A stretch of 64,000 bases of DNA, from contig NZ_MUYJ01000006.1 of NCBI RefSeq assembly GCF_002155695.1, positions 124,001 to 188,000 of the forward strand, read 5' to 3'. Positions 8,967 to 18,565 of the stretch are shown here, in pieces (position 1 is the first letter of the stretch; each line of letters opens with the position of its first letter). A program made the translations under genes and the position numbers. Under the pieces are notes generated by a model. The model did not search any database. It was not told the DNA's origin and saw only the letters and a program-made list of their open reading frames with translations. This stretch comes from Erythrobacter tepidarius. Lineage in GTDB: Bacteria > Pseudomonadota > Alphaproteobacteria > Sphingomonadales > Sphingomonadaceae.

Positions 8967-9868
8967 GCGCCCAAACCGGCGCGCTGGCACAGCGCATCGC
9001 GGCCCAGCTGGCCGCGCCCGTCGCACCCGAAGTCACCGCCTTCGCCGCCGCGCTCGGCGCGGCCGCCGGGGCGCGCGCAGTGCTGTTCTATGGATCGAAC
9101 CTGCGCACCGGCGCGCTTGAAGGGGTGCTCGATTTCTATGTCCTGCTTCCGGGCACGGATGAGCCGGCGATCTGGCCAAGGGTCAGCTATCACGAGCGTG
9201 CCCATGACGATCTGACCCTGCGCGCCAAGGTTGCCACAATGCGCCTGGCAACCTTTGCGCGCGCTGCTGGGGGCACGCTTGCCGACACCACCATCTGGGC
9301 ACGCTTCGTCCAGCCTTGCGCGCTGGCGTGGAGCGCGGACGGCGAGGCGCAAGACGAGGTTGTCGCGGCGATCTGCGCTGCCTGTATCACTGCGGCGCGG
9401 CTGGCAGCGGCGCTCGGCCCCGACCGCGGGACGGCTGAGGATTACTGGCGCGCGCTGTTCCGCGCCACCTATGCCGCCGAGTTCCGGGTCGAGAAGAGTG
9501 GGCGCGAGAACGATATCCTTGCCGTCAACGCCGCCCATTTCGCCGGCCTCCTGCCGCTGGCATGGGAGGCGGGCGGCATCCCGGTGCAAGCCGAAGGTGA
9601 ACGGCTCATCCCCGATCTGCCGCATTGGCAGCGCGGCGTCATCCTCAAGTGGTGGGCGAAGCGGCGGCGGCTGGGCAAACCGCTCAATCTGCTTCGGCTC
9701 GTCAAGGCCAGCACCACCTTCGCAGGTGCGGCGCGCTATGCCGCGTGGAAGATCGAGCGGCACACCGGCATGGCGGTGGAGGTGACGCCGTTCCGCGAAC
9801 GCTATCCCTTGCTCGCCGCGCCGCAAGTGTTGTGGGCGCTCTGGCGTCACCGCCGCGGCAAGGCCTAG
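8963..9868 (+). CDS. Tam41-like nucleotidyltransferase, possible CDP-diacylglycerol synthase
   Basis: 301 aa, soluble, no signal. An NTase-like motif reads FYGSNLRTGALEGVLDFYVL (Gly-Ser at 44-45, Asp57). A second block at about 166-186 (LFRATYAAEFRVEKSGREND) resembles the SY-GD-R...E...K block I recall from mitochondrial Tam41/MMP37. A C-terminal helix (FAGAARYAAWKIERHTG, about 253-269) resembles the KS..Y..KK segment of that family. Tam41 makes CDP-diacylglycerol from phosphatidate and CTP for cardiolipin synthesis. The start overlaps the lipid-kinase stop (ATGA), a strong functional hint. The assignment rests on motif memory and context; a plain uncharacterised family remains possible. It ends tail-to-tail with the DUF2141 gene, sharing CTAG. 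Confidence 0.6.
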   Translation: MSAQTGALAQRIAAQLAAPVAPEVTAFAAALGAAAGARAVLFYGSNLRTGALEGVLDFYVLLPGTDEPAIWPRVSYHERAHDDLTLRAKVATMRLATFARAAGGTLADTTIWARFVQPCALAWSADGEAQDEVVAAICAACITAARLAAALGPDRGTAEDYWRALFRATYAAEFRVEKSGRENDILAVNAAHFAGLLPLAWEAGGIPVQAEGERLIPDLPHWQRGVILKWWAKRRRLGKPLNLLRLVKASTTFAGAARYAAWKIERHTGMAVEVTPFRERYPLLAAPQVLWALWRHRRGKA

Positions 9869-10407
9869 CTCCGGTATTTCACCTGGATCGCGATCCGGGT
9901 CACCCCCGGACCGGCGCTGAACCGCGCCTTGTCGAGCCCCGGAGCGCGGGGGATGCCGAGAAAGGTCTTGATTTCGGGATTGTTCGACATGCCGGCCCCG
10001 TCGCTCGAAAAATCCTTCTCACGGTTGCCATTGGCGTCATGCTGGACGACGATCGCGTAGTCGCCCGCCGCCGGCAGCGGCACGCATACCGTCATCGCCC
10101 CTTTGCGCGGCGTGGTGTCGATCCGGTGGAGATAGCGGCGGCTTTTGAGCCAGTCGCTCTCCCGCGCGCGGTAGGTGCGCACGAACAGGTTGCCGCTTGA
10201 TGATCTGATTCCGCTGATTTCCAACCGCACCGCCGGGCCCTTGCCCGGGGCGCACAGGCTCATGTCGTTGTCGATCTTCGCGCCCAGCGCCTGCGCGCCG
10301 AGCGGTGCGGCGATGCCGCCAAGGACAAGCGCGGCACCGGCACCGGCAGCCAGCGCGAAACGCGTCAGGCGACGGGCTGGGGCAGGGGCGCAGACAGGAG
10401 CGGGCAT
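9865..10407 (-). CDS. Secreted DUF2141-family protein
   Basis: 180 aa. A basic start is followed by a hydrophobic segment (RLTRFALAAGAGAALVLGGIAA) and an Ala-x-Ala-like cleavage region, so it is probably exported to the periplasm. The mature part has the DUF2141 pattern: LFVRTYR early, then GDYAIVVQHDANGNREKDFSSDG and a beta-sandwich end RIAIQVKYRS. The biochemical role of the family is unknown. The stop is shared tail-to-tail with the Tam41-like gene (9865-9868). The ATG at 10407 gives a proper signal peptide; the frame extends further upstream without one. Confidence 0.8.
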   Translation of the reverse strand: MPAPVCAPAPARRLTRFALAAGAGAALVLGGIAAPLGAQALGAKIDNDMSLCAPGKGPAVRLEISGIRSSSGNLFVRTYRARESDWLKSRRYLHRIDTTPRKGAMTVCVPLPAAGDYAIVVQHDANGNREKDFSSDGAGMSNNPEIKTFLGIPRAPGLDKARFSAGPGVTRIAIQVKYRS

Positions 10408-10657
10408 CGGCAATTCCAGTGCGATAGGAGAGGTAAGGGCGCGACCCGGGTTACGTTCGGTGCCGCTTATCGCCCCGTGATTGGCATGGCGCAATGGCAG
10501 AGGGGGTCTGAATTGCGGCTTAACCATGGGCAAATCGCGGATTTCCGATCGATTGCTGCCCATCACCGTGGAAAACGGCGCACCCGCGCTTGTTCCTCGA
10601 TTCGCGGCGCCCTTATTGCTGAGGATGCACCTTTGCACGGGGGCCACGCGCCGCATC

Positions 10658-11320
10658 ATGCCCACGCCGCTGATTTCGCCATCGATCCTCTCCGCCGACT
10701 TCGCCCGGCTGGGCGAGGAAGTGCGCGCGATCGATGCTGCCGGCGCGGACTGGATCCACATCGACGTGATGGACGGCCATTTCGTGCCCAACATCACCAT
10801 CGGCCCCGATGTCGTGAAAGCGCTGCGTCCGCACAGCACCAAGCCGTTCGACGTCCATCTGATGATCGCGCCGGTCGATCCCTACCTTCAGGCCTTCGCC
10901 GAGGCAGGAGCGGACATCATCACCGTCCATCCCGAGGCCGGGCCGCACGTCCACCGCACGCTCCAGGCGATCCGCGCGCTCGGCAGGAAGGCGGGCGCAG
11001 TGATCAATCCCGGCACGCCGGTCGAGGTGCTCGACAACCTGATGGATCTGGTTGATCTGATCCTCGTGATGAGCGTCAACCCCGGCTTCGGCGGGCAGAG
11101 CTTCATCGCCTCGCAGCTCGCCAAGATTTCCCGCATCCGGGCGATGATCGACGCGACCGGGCGCGACATCCGCCTCGAGGTCGACGGCGGGGTCAATGCC
11201 GAGACCGCGAAGCTGTGCGTTGCCGCCGGGGCGGATGTGCTGGTCGCCGGCTCGGCGACATTCAAGGGCGGGCCAGATCATTACGCGGCCAATATCGCCG
11301 CATTGAAGGGGCAAGGCTGA
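10658..11320 (+). CDS. rpe: Ribulose-phosphate 3-epimerase
   Basis: 220 aa, the normal size. This TIM-barrel metalloenzyme interconverts ribulose 5-phosphate and xylulose 5-phosphate in the pentose phosphate pathway. Signatures: [16 protein letters not shown] with the first active-site Ser/Asp, [16 protein letters not shown] (metal His and catalytic Asp), [17 protein letters not shown], and EVDGGVN with the second catalytic Asp. The ATG at 10658 is chosen because the signature begins eight residues later; the frame upstream reads as untranslated sequence. The stop shares a base with the next gene (TGATG). Confidence 0.97.
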   Translation: MPTPLISPSILSADFARLGEEVRAIDAAGADWIHIDVMDGHFVPNITIGPDVVKALRPHSTKPFDVHLMIAPVDPYLQAFAEAGADIITVHPEAGPHVHRTLQAIRALGRKAGAVINPGTPVEVLDNLMDLVDLILVMSVNPGFGGQSFIASQLAKISRIRAMIDATGRDIRLEVDGGVNAETAKLCVAAGADVLVAGSATFKGGPDHYAANIAALKGQG

Positions 11321-13185
11321 TGGCGACATTGCTGCGCACCCCTGCCGGCCGCCGCGCCGATGCGCTGGTGGAGCGGGTGGGGGATGGCCCGGTGCTGGTG
11401 CTGGCCGCACAGACCGAACCACAGGCCGCTCCCGCCTCGCCGCCACCCGAGCAAACCGGTCGCGCGCTGGCGCTGAGCGATGTCATTGCCGTGCCGAGCG
11501 GTCCGGGCGCGGCGCTGATTCGCTGGGCCTATCGCCTTGGCGTGCCTGGCCATGCGATGGCCGCTCCTTTCCGCCGCCCACAGCCGCTGCGGGTGCTGGC
11601 GACGGTCGAAAGCCCCAATCGTGGTGACCGCGCCGCGGGCACGGCGCTGCGCGCCGGGCATTTCCTCGTTCACGGGGTGCGACTGCCGATCAGCGGCCTT
11701 GATTTCACCGGTTCGGCACGGCCAGCGCCTGGCGTGGAGCGGGTGCTGCATTCCTTCGCGTGGCTGGCCGATCTCGCCGCCGCCGCTCCGCGCGCCGAAG
11801 CGACGCCGCTCGCCGAGCGCATCACCGCGCTGTGGCTCGATGCCCACCGCGAACCGGGCAAGGGACCCGCTTGGGATGTCGAATTTGCCGGCCTCAGGCT
11901 GGTGGCATGGCTGGTTCACGCCCCGCTGGTGCTGTCCGGCAATGACAAGCGCCTGAAATCGAAAATTCTCGCCGCGATTGCCGATACTGCCCGATGGCTC
12001 GACAAGCGCGCTCCGCGCGAGACCGCAGGGCTGGGACAGGTCGCGGGCTGGGCGGGCGTGGTCGCCGCGGGGCTGCTGCTGCCCCATGGCAAGCCGCGTC
12101 GGCTGTTCGGCGAGGCGGGCCTCGTCAAGGCATTGGGCGACATGGTGGGCGAGGATGGCGGGGTGCTGTCGCGCTGTCCTGCCGCCCAGCTCGATGCGAT
12201 CCGGCTGCTGACCGATCTCATCGCCTGTTACGCGGCGGTCGCGATCGCGCCCCCGCCCGCGCTGATGGTGATGCGCGAGCTGCTGGTGCCGCCGCTGCTG
12301 GCGCTGCGGCATGGCGACGGCGCGCTGGGCAGCTGGCAGGGGCAGGCGGCGATCCCGGCCGACCGCGTCAATGCCGTGATCGAGGCTTCGGGCGTACGCA
12401 CCCGTCCGCTTTCGGCCGTGCAGGGCTGGGGCTATCAGCGCATCAAGGCCGGCGACACGCTGGTGCAGTTCGACGCCGCCCCCCCGCCGCGCGCACGTCA
12501 TGCCCGCACCGGCTGCGCCTCGACGCTGGCGTTCGAGCTTTCGGACGGACCGGCGCGGGTGATCGTCAATTGCGGCGGCGCAGCGCTGGCGGGCGGGCAG
12601 GTGCCGGCGCGGATCGCGCAAGGTCTGCGCGCCAGTGCCGCCTTCTCGACGCTGGTGCTCGACAATGCCAATTCCACCGCGGTGCTGCTGCACGGCCAGC
12701 TCGGCAAGGGGGTCGAGACCGTCGAGCTCGAACGCCGCCAGATTGCAGGGCGCGGACGCGAGGCGACCCGGATCGAGGCCGCGCATGATGGCTATGCCCA
12801 GCGATTCGGCCTGATCCACCAACGCATCCTGACGCTGAGCGGCGACGGCACCGAGCTGGCGGGCGAGGACATCCTGATCCCGACTTCAAGCAAGGGCAAG
12901 CGCGGCAAGATCGGCTTTGCGATCCGCTTCCACCTCGGGCGCGGGGTCGAGGTGCAACTGTCGGGTGACAAGCGCGGGGCAAGCCTGCTGCTTCCCGGTG
13001 GCAGGCTCTGGCAATTCCGGCTCGGCGGCGATAGGGCGGGCACCGGCGAGATCACCCTGTCTGCCGAAGACAGCCTGTGGGTCGACGGCGACGGCCGCCC
13101 GCACGCCACCGAGCAGCTGGTGATCGAAGGACTGGCATTGCGCAGCGGGGGCCAGTTCTCCTGGCTGCTGAAGAAGACAGGATAG
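11320..13185 (+). CDS. Heparinase II/III-like protein
   Basis: 621 aa. The N-terminal half is an all-helical toroid-like domain (GFHLVHGVRL-like [43 protein letters not shown]); the C-terminal half from about residue 385 is the beta-rich heparinase II/III domain ([44 protein letters not shown]). Family enzymes are polysaccharide lyases, but this alphaproteobacterial type, sandwiched between rpe and purH, has no known substrate and is usually annotated only by domain. It has no clear signal peptide. It is translationally coupled to rpe and followed seven bases later by purH, so it is part of the same operon. Confidence 0.88.
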   Translation: MATLLRTPAGRRADALVERVGDGPVLVLAAQTEPQAAPASPPPEQTGRALALSDVIAVPSGPGAALIRWAYRLGVPGHAMAAPFRRPQPLRVLATVESPNRGDRAAGTALRAGHFLVHGVRLPISGLDFTGSARPAPGVERVLHSFAWLADLAAAAPRAEATPLAERITALWLDAHREPGKGPAWDVEFAGLRLVAWLVHAPLVLSGNDKRLKSKILAAIADTARWLDKRAPRETAGLGQVAGWAGVVAAGLLLPHGKPRRLFGEAGLVKALGDMVGEDGGVLSRCPAAQLDAIRLLTDLIACYAAVAIAPPPALMVMRELLVPPLLALRHGDGALGSWQGQAAIPADRVNAVIEASGVRTRPLSAVQGWGYQRIKAGDTLVQFDAAPPPRARHARTGCASTLAFELSDGPARVIVNCGGAALAGGQVPARIAQGLRASAAFSTLVLDNANSTAVLLHGQLGKGVETVELERRQIAGRGREATRIEAAHDGYAQRFGLIHQRILTLSGDGTELAGEDILIPTSSKGKRGKIGFAIRFHLGRGVEVQLSGDKRGASLLLPGGRLWQFRLGGDRAGTGEITLSAEDSLWVDGDGRPHATEQLVIEGLALRSGGQFSWLLKKTG

Positions 13186-13192
13186 GTTATCC

Positions 13193-14794
13193 ATGAGCGA
13201 CAAGGCGATCACCCGGGCGCTGCTTTCGGTGTCCGACAAGACCGGCTTGGCCGACCTCGGCCGTGCACTGGCGGCCATGGGGGTGGAACTGGTCAGCACC
13301 GGCGGCACCGCCAAGGCCTTGCGCGATGCCGGCCTTGCCGTGCGCGACATTGCCGATCTCACCGGCTTTCCCGAGATGATGGACGGGCGAGTCAAGACCC
13401 TGCACCCCAAGGTGCATGGCGGCCTGCTCGCCCTGCGCGACAATGCCGAACACGTCGTCGCGATGGAGGCGCATGAGATCGGGGCGATCGATCTGGTGGT
13501 GGTCAACCTCTACCCCTTCGAGGCGACCGTCGCCAGGGGCGCGAGCCGCGAGGAGATCATCGAGAACATCGACATCGGCGGGCCGGCAATGGTGCGCTCG
13601 GCCGCCAAGAACCACGGCTTCGTGACAATCCTCACCGATCCCGCCGACTACCCGACGCTGATTGCGGAGATGCAGGCCCATGGCGGCGCGACCAGCCCGG
13701 CATTCCGCACCCGGATGGCAGGCAAGGCCTATGCCCGCACCGCCGCCTATGATTCGGCGATTGCCAACTGGTTCGCCTTCTCGCCCGCCGCTTCGGACGA
13801 GCCGACGCTGCTGCCCGACACGCTCCCGCTCGCCTTCACACGGGCCGAAACGCTGCGCTATGGCGAGAACCCGCACCAGCAGGCGGCGATCTATGTCCCG
13901 CAGGTGGCGGGCAGCGCGGGCGTCCCGCAGGCGGCGCAGCTGCAGGGCAAGGCGCTTTCCTACAACAACCTCAACGATGCCGACGCGGCGCTCGAACTGG
14001 CGGCGGAGTTTGCCGGGCAGGCGCCGGCGGTGGTGATCGTCAAGCACGCCAACCCTTGCGGCGTGGCGCAAGCGCCAGCGCTGCTGGCGGCGTGGGAAGC
14101 GGCGCTGGCGTGTGATTCTGTCTCGGCCTTTGGCGGGATCGTCGCGGTCAACACCGAACTCGACGCCGCCACCGCCGAAGCCATCAGCGCGATCTTCACC
14201 GAGGTGGTGATTGCCCCCTCGGTGAGCGAGGAGGCCAAGGCGATCTTCGCCAAGAAGAAGAACCTGCGCCTGCTCGAATGCGGGGCTTTGCCGAACCCGC
14301 GCCGCGGTGGCCTTGCGCTCAAGACCATCGCCGGGGGTGTGCTGATCCAGTCGCGCGACAATGGCGCGATCTCGGCCGATGATCTCAAGGTGGTGACCAA
14401 GCGCGCACCCACAGCGCAGGAGCTGAAGGACTGCTTGTTCGCCTGGACGGTGGCGCGCCATGTGAAGTCCAACGCCATCGTCTATGCCAAGGACGGGGCC
14501 ACTGCCGGAATCGGTGCGGGGCAGATGAACCGCCGCGATTCGGCCCGGATTGCCGCGATCAAAGCGAAGGAAGCCGCCGAAACCCATGGCTGGGCCACCC
14601 CGCGCACCGTGGGCAGCGCGGTCGCTTCGGACGCTTTCTTCCCCTTCGCCGACGGGCTGCTGGCCGCGGCCGAAGCGGGTGCGACCGCGGTGATCCAGCC
14701 GGGTGGCTCGATCCGCGACGACGAAGTGATCGCCGCTGCCGACGAAGCCGGCCTCGCCATGGTCTTCACCGGGATGCGGCATTTTAGGCATTAA
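13193..14794 (+). CDS. purH: Bifunctional AICAR formyltransferase / IMP cyclohydrolase
   Basis: 533 aa, the typical size. It catalyses the last two steps of IMP synthesis in the cytosol. The IMP cyclohydrolase (MGS-like) domain is N-terminal: [34 protein letters not shown]. The AICAR transformylase domain occupies the rest: [26 protein letters not shown] and [12 protein letters not shown] with the catalytic Lys-His. It ends RHFRH followed by TAA, whose last two bases begin a 36-bp tandem repeat. Confidence 0.98.
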   Translation: MSDKAITRALLSVSDKTGLADLGRALAAMGVELVSTGGTAKALRDAGLAVRDIADLTGFPEMMDGRVKTLHPKVHGGLLALRDNAEHVVAMEAHEIGAIDLVVVNLYPFEATVARGASREEIIENIDIGGPAMVRSAAKNHGFVTILTDPADYPTLIAEMQAHGGATSPAFRTRMAGKAYARTAAYDSAIANWFAFSPAASDEPTLLPDTLPLAFTRAETLRYGENPHQQAAIYVPQVAGSAGVPQAAQLQGKALSYNNLNDADAALELAAEFAGQAPAVVIVKHANPCGVAQAPALLAAWEAALACDSVSAFGGIVAVNTELDAATAEAISAIFTEVVIAPSVSEEAKAIFAKKKNLRLLECGALPNPRRGGLALKTIAGGVLIQSRDNGAISADDLKVVTKRAPTAQELKDCLFAWTVARHVKSNAIVYAKDGATAGIGAGQMNRRDSARIAAIKAKEAAETHGWATPRTVGSAVASDAFFPFADGLLAAAEAGATAVIQPGGSIRDDEVIAAADEAGLAMVFTGMRHFRH

Positions 14795-14900
14795 TTCTTG
14801 TCCTACCGCTTCGCTACTTGAGGACGTGAATTCTTGTCCTACCGCTTCGCTACTTGAGGACGTGAATTCTTGTCCTACCGCTTCGCTACTTGAGGGCGGG
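14793..14900 (+). repeat. Three tandem copies of a 36-bp unit abutting the purH stop
   Basis: The unit begins AATTCTTGTCCTACCGCTTC. Copies start at 14793, 14829 and 14865, the last one diverging at its end. Each contains GTCCT...AGGAC arms, and each junction between copies forms a near-palindrome AGGAC-GT-GAATTC-TT-GTCCT. The unit is 12 codons long, so one frame repeats the peptide [12 protein letters not shown] take this as a by-product because no ribosome site or start is convincing. Possible roles are mRNA 3' protection, transcription termination or a protein-binding array. Confidence 0.85.
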
Positions 14901-15179
14901 ATTTGCTTTGCGAAGGCGCCTGTGCGCCTTCCTCCTCGGTGCTGTTCCTTCGCTTCGCTCCGCGCCCCCGCGAGCGGCCGGGCGGCCTTGCGGCGCTGCG
15001 GGTCGGTTGGCTTGCTCCGCGGCAACGGGTGCGAGGGCTGCAACCTTTTCTTGCGGCGTGCGTAACTTCACGCGCGCGCAGTTTCGAAACTTCACCTGAC
15101 CGGAGCGTTCATCGTCAGGCAATTCGGCCTCGGGCATGGGACGAACGCACCGAAAGAGCACTTACTTCGAGCCAGTCCG
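14901..15179. other. Long non-coding interval between purH repeat and small membrane gene
   Basis: No convincing gene. The sequence is very GC-rich, with segments (14940-15040) that resemble decayed Arg/Ala/Pro-rich frames on both strands, typical of intergenic repeat remnants. TTTCGAAA (15079-15086) lies about 95 bp before the small gene. Transcription of the next unit probably starts in the last 100 bp, but I cannot define a promoter. Confidence 0.5.
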
Positions 15180-15371
15180 ATGCGCCTTTTCTCTTCCGAC
15201 CTCGTCCGCAATTTCTCGATCGGCTTCCTGCTCGGCGCCTTGCTGGTGGCCGGGGCCAATGCCGAGAGGCTGAGCGAGCAGATCGCTTCGCCTGCGCTTG
15301 CCGCGCCGATGGTGGAGACGCCTCAGCCCACCGCCGAATTCGTGATCGCCCCTGCGCAGCACGGCGAATGA
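15180..15371 (+). CDS. Small single-pass membrane/exported protein (63 aa)
   Basis: It starts MRLFSSDLVRNFSIGFLLGALLVAGANAE, a basic end followed by one hydrophobic helix and an ANA-E site that a signal peptidase could cut. The rest is polar, with no recognised domain. The evidence that it is real is the 4-bp ATGA overlap of its stop with the msrA start, implying translational coupling. It could be a membrane-anchored accessory of the MsrA lipoprotein (inference). Confidence 0.6.
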   Translation: MRLFSSDLVRNFSIGFLLGALLVAGANAERLSEQIASPALAAPMVETPQPTAEFVIAPAQHGE

Positions 15372-16051
15372 ACCGTCTTGCCGCCCTTCTCCTTGCCGGT
15401 TCGCTGGCACTTTCGGCCTGTGCCGGCCCTGCTACCGCCGCCGAGGATGCGGTCGAGGCGCCCGCCGCCACCCGCATCGCCAAGGAAAAGCCCGGCCTCA
15501 AGACCGCGATCTTCGCGGGCGGGTGCTTCTGGGGGGTCGAGGGGGTGTTCAGCCATGTGAAGGGCGTGACCTCGGCGGTTTCGGGCTTCCACGGCGGCAG
15601 CGCGGCAACCGCGCAATACGACACCATCACCGCCGGCGGGACGGCCCATGCCGAATCCGTCAAGATCACCTATGATCCGACGGTGGTGCGCTACGACCAG
15701 CTGCTGCAGATCTTCTTCTCGGTGGTGGCCGACCCGACGCTCAAGAATCGTCAGGGGCCGGACGTCGGCAGCCATTATCGTAGCGCGATCGTGCCGATGA
15801 ACCCCGAACAGGCCGCGGTGGCCAAGGCCTATCTCGTCCAGCTCGGCAAGTCCGGCCTGTGGTCGAAGCCGATCGTCACCCGGATCGAGCCCTACAAGGC
15901 CTTTTACCCGGCAGAAGCCTATCATCAGGACTTCATGGCCAACAATCCGCGCCACGGCTACATCCTCCGCTGGGACGCACCCAAGGTCGCGGCACTCAAG
16001 GCGATGTTCCCGACGCTCTACCGCGCCAGCTTCCTGAGGGATGCCAGCTAA
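15368..16051 (+). CDS. msrA: Peptide methionine sulfoxide reductase A, lipoprotein form
   Basis: 227 aa. It reduces Met-S-sulfoxide in proteins. The catalytic Cys is in AGGCFWGVEGVF (residue 53). Residues 1-18 form a lipoprotein signal with lipobox LSAC (Cys18), so this enzyme is exported and anchored, and protects envelope proteins; the reductant must then be periplasmic. HGGSAATAQYDTITAGGTAHAESV and AYHQDF are further family signatures. It is coupled to the small membrane protein upstream. A separate, also exported, msrB is at 28403. Confidence 0.95.
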   Translation: MNRLAALLLAGSLALSACAGPATAAEDAVEAPAATRIAKEKPGLKTAIFAGGCFWGVEGVFSHVKGVTSAVSGFHGGSAATAQYDTITAGGTAHAESVKITYDPTVVRYDQLLQIFFSVVADPTLKNRQGPDVGSHYRSAIVPMNPEQAAVAKAYLVQLGKSGLWSKPIVTRIEPYKAFYPAEAYHQDFMANNPRHGYILRWDAPKVAALKAMFPTLYRASFLRDAS

Positions 16052-16094
16052 AACCGGCTTTGCGAAGCACCGCTCTCCGACTATAGTTGCGCGC

Positions 16095-16559
16095 ATGGGA
16101 CAGCACGCGCACCGTCACCTTGAACATTGCGGTGCCGAACTGGTTGCCGAAGCCGCCCGCGCGCTGACAGCCGCGGGCGAGCAGTGGACCGCGATGCGCG
16201 AGGCCGTGTTTGCCGAGCTTGCGCGGCATGATCGGCCGGTCTCAGCCTATGACATTGCCGACAACCTTTCGGCAGCGCGCGGCAAGCGGGTGGCGCCCAA
16301 TTCGATCTACCGCATTCTCGATGTGTTCGTGAGCAACAATCTCGCGATGCGGGTGGAAAGCGCCAATGCCTACCTTGCCAACACCCATCCGGGCTGCGCG
16401 CATGATTGCATCTTTCTGGTCTGCGACGAATGTGGCGAGGCTGCCCATGTCGATGACGAGGAAGTGAGCCGCGCGGTGCGCGCCATCGCGGCGCGCCGCC
16501 AGTTCAAGGCGGAACGGCCGGTGCTGGAAATAAGGGGTCTGTGCAAGTCCTGCGCGTGA
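16095..16559 (+). CDS. zur: Fur-family regulator, probably Zur
   Basis: 154 aa. The winged helix lies in the N-terminal half ([28 protein letters not shown] ... [13 protein letters not shown]). A dimerisation/metal part follows, with [23 protein letters not shown] and a terminal CKSC; the two CxxC pairs make a structural zinc site. A His-rich N-terminus ([12 protein letters not shown]) and the CxxC pattern point to the zinc-sensing Zur branch rather than Fur, but this is inferred. The start at 16095 follows a short gap after msrA; the frame is open further upstream. Confidence 0.85.
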   Translation: MGQHAHRHLEHCGAELVAEAARALTAAGEQWTAMREAVFAELARHDRPVSAYDIADNLSAARGKRVAPNSIYRILDVFVSNNLAMRVESANAYLANTHPGCAHDCIFLVCDECGEAAHVDDEEVSRAVRAIAARRQFKAERPVLEIRGLCKSCA

Positions 16560-16611
16560 GGCTGCTCGTGCCTGCGCATTGATCTGCCTCAACCCTTCAT
16601 CGACAGGCGCA

Positions 16612-16626
16612 TTTACAATGTGTAAA
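16612..16626. promoter_or_regulatory. Perfect dyad TTTACA-N3-TGTAAA upstream of dxs
   Basis: A 15-bp perfect palindrome (central ATG) ends nine bases before the dxs start. Its position suggests an operator at or just after the dxs transcription start. The binding protein is unknown. The central ATG is in frame with dxs and could be an alternative start six codons upstream. Confidence 0.5.
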
Positions 16627-16635
16627 GCTGGCCGG

Positions 16636-18564
16636 ATGAATCAACCGCCGCACACGCCTTTGCTCGATCAGGTTGACACGCCTGCCGATCTGCGCCGCCT
16701 CAAGCCCGAACAGCTGCGCCAGCTGGCCGATGAACTCCGCGCGGAGATGATCGACGCGGTGAGCACCTCGGGCGGTCATCTGGGTTCAGGCCTCGGCGTG
16801 GTCGAACTGACGGTCGCGATCCACTACGTGTTCAACACGCCGGAGGACAAGCTCGTCTGGGATGTCGGGCACCAATGCTATCCGCACAAGATCATCACCG
16901 GCCGGCGCGACCGGATCCGCACCCTGCGTCAGGGCGGAGGCCTGTCGGGCTTCACGAAGCGATCCGAAAGCGAATATGATCCCTTCGGCGCGGCGCACTC
17001 CTCGACTTCGATCTCGGCCGCGCTCGGCTTTGCCATCGCCAACAAGCTCCAGAACAGGCCGGGGCGCGCGATTGCGGTAATCGGCGACGGCTCGATGAGC
17101 GCCGGGATGGCCTACGAGGCGATGAACAACGCGGCCCAGGCTGGCAACCGCCTGATCGTGATCCTCAACGATAATGACATGTCGATCGCCCCGCCTGTGG
17201 GCGGGCTGTCGGCCTATCTTGCGCGAATGGTGTCGTCGAGCGAATATCTCGGCATCCGCAGCCTTGCGAGCCGCGCGGTCAAGAAGATGAGCCGCCGCCT
17301 GCACGACACCATCGGCAAGGCCGAGGAATTCACCCGCGGCATGGTGACCGGCGGAACCCTGTTCGAGGAGCTGGGATTCTATTATGTCGGCCCGATCGAT
17401 GGCCACAACCTCGATCACCTGCTTCCGGTGCTGGAAAACGTGCGCGATACGTCCGAAGGCCCGGTGCTGATCCACGTCGTGACCGAAAAGGGCAAGGGCT
17501 ATGCCCCGGCGGAAAATTCGGCCGACAAGTATCACGGCGTGCCCAAGTTCAATGTCATCACCGGCGAGAAGGCCAAGAGCGCGCCCAGTGCGCCAGCCTA
17601 TCAGGACGTGTTTGGCGAAACGCTTGCCAAGCTCGCCAATGACGATCCGCGCATTGTCGCGATCACCGCGGCGATGCCATCGGGCACCGGGGTGGACAAG
17701 TTCGCCAAGGTGCACCCGGCGCGCAGTTTCGATGTCGGCATCGCGGAACAGCACGCGGTGACCTTCGCGGCCGGCCTCGCGGCGCAGGGGATGCGCCCCT
17801 TCGCGGCGATCTATTCAACCTTTCTCCAGCGCGCCTATGATCAGGTGGTGCACGACGTGTGCATCCAGAACCTGCCGGTGCGCTTCGCAATCGACCGCGC
17901 GGGTCTGGTGGGTGCCGACGGTGCGACCCATGCGGGCAGCTTCGACATCACCTATCTTGCGACGCTTCCCAACATGGTGGTGATGGCCGCCGCCGACGAG
18001 GCCGAGCTGGTCCACATGATCTACACCGCCGCCGAGCACGATTCCGGCCCGATCGCCTTTCGCTATCCGCGCGGCAGCGGCACCGGCGTGCCGCTGCCCG
18101 AGGTGCCGGTGAAGCTGGAGATCGGCAAGGGCCGGTTGGTGCGCGAAGGCACCAAGGTCGCGATCCTCTCGCTGGGTGCGCGTCTGGCCGAAGCGCTCAA
18201 GGCCGCCGACCAGCTCGAAGCCAGAGGGCTTTCGACCACGGTTGCCGACCTGCGCTTTGCCAAGCCGCTCGACGAAGATCTGATCGCCCGGCTGATGCGC
18301 AGCCACGAAGTGATCGTGACCGTCGAGGAAGGCGCCATCGGCGGGCTGGGCGCACATGTGCTGACCTTCGCTTCGGATCAGGGGCTGACCGATGGCGGCC
18401 TCAAGGTGCGCACCATGCGCCTGCCCGATATCTTCCAGGATCAGGACGATCCGGTAAAGCAATATGACGAGGCGCGGCTCAACGCCCCGCACATTGTCGA
18501 GACCGTGCTCAAGGCGCTCAAGCACAACAGCGCGAGCGTCGAGATCGAGGGAGTGCGGGCCTGA
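16636..18564 (+). CDS. dxs: 1-deoxy-D-xylulose-5-phosphate synthase
   Basis: 642 aa, the normal length. This thiamin diphosphate enzyme condenses pyruvate and glyceraldehyde 3-phosphate, the entry to the MEP isoprenoid pathway and a source for thiazole (see ThiG) and pyridoxal. Visible: [39 protein letters not shown] with the GDG...N ThDP motif; [17 protein letters not shown] with the catalytic Glu; and a C-terminal transketolase domain ([14 protein letters not shown]). A dyad sits at the start. The final base of the stop is 1 bp from the convergent mlaA stop. Confidence 0.98.
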   Translation: MNQPPHTPLLDQVDTPADLRRLKPEQLRQLADELRAEMIDAVSTSGGHLGSGLGVVELTVAIHYVFNTPEDKLVWDVGHQCYPHKIITGRRDRIRTLRQGGGLSGFTKRSESEYDPFGAAHSSTSISAALGFAIANKLQNRPGRAIAVIGDGSMSAGMAYEAMNNAAQAGNRLIVILNDNDMSIAPPVGGLSAYLARMVSSSEYLGIRSLASRAVKKMSRRLHDTIGKAEEFTRGMVTGGTLFEELGFYYVGPIDGHNLDHLLPVLENVRDTSEGPVLIHVVTEKGKGYAPAENSADKYHGVPKFNVITGEKAKSAPSAPAYQDVFGETLAKLANDDPRIVAITAAMPSGTGVDKFAKVHPARSFDVGIAEQHAVTFAAGLAAQGMRPFAAIYSTFLQRAYDQVVHDVCIQNLPVRFAIDRAGLVGADGATHAGSFDITYLATLPNMVVMAAADEAELVHMIYTAAEHDSGPIAFRYPRGSGTGVPLPEVPVKLEIGKGRLVREGTKVAILSLGARLAEALKAADQLEARGLSTTVADLRFAKPLDEDLIARLMRSHEVIVTVEEGAIGGLGAHVLTFASDQGLTDGGLKVRTMRLPDIFQDQDDPVKQYDEARLNAPHIVETVLKALKHNSASVEIEGVRA

Positions 18565-18565
18565 C

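Noticed and set aside
14793..14900. CRISPR-like reading of the three 36-bp repeats
   Set aside because: The repeats are directly contiguous with no unique spacers, and no cas gene is nearby.
14826..15065. 79-codon plus-strand frame containing [11 protein letters not shown] repeats
   Set aside because: It arises because the 36-bp unit is a multiple of three. No ribosome site, and the downstream part is Arg/Ala-rich intergenic sequence.
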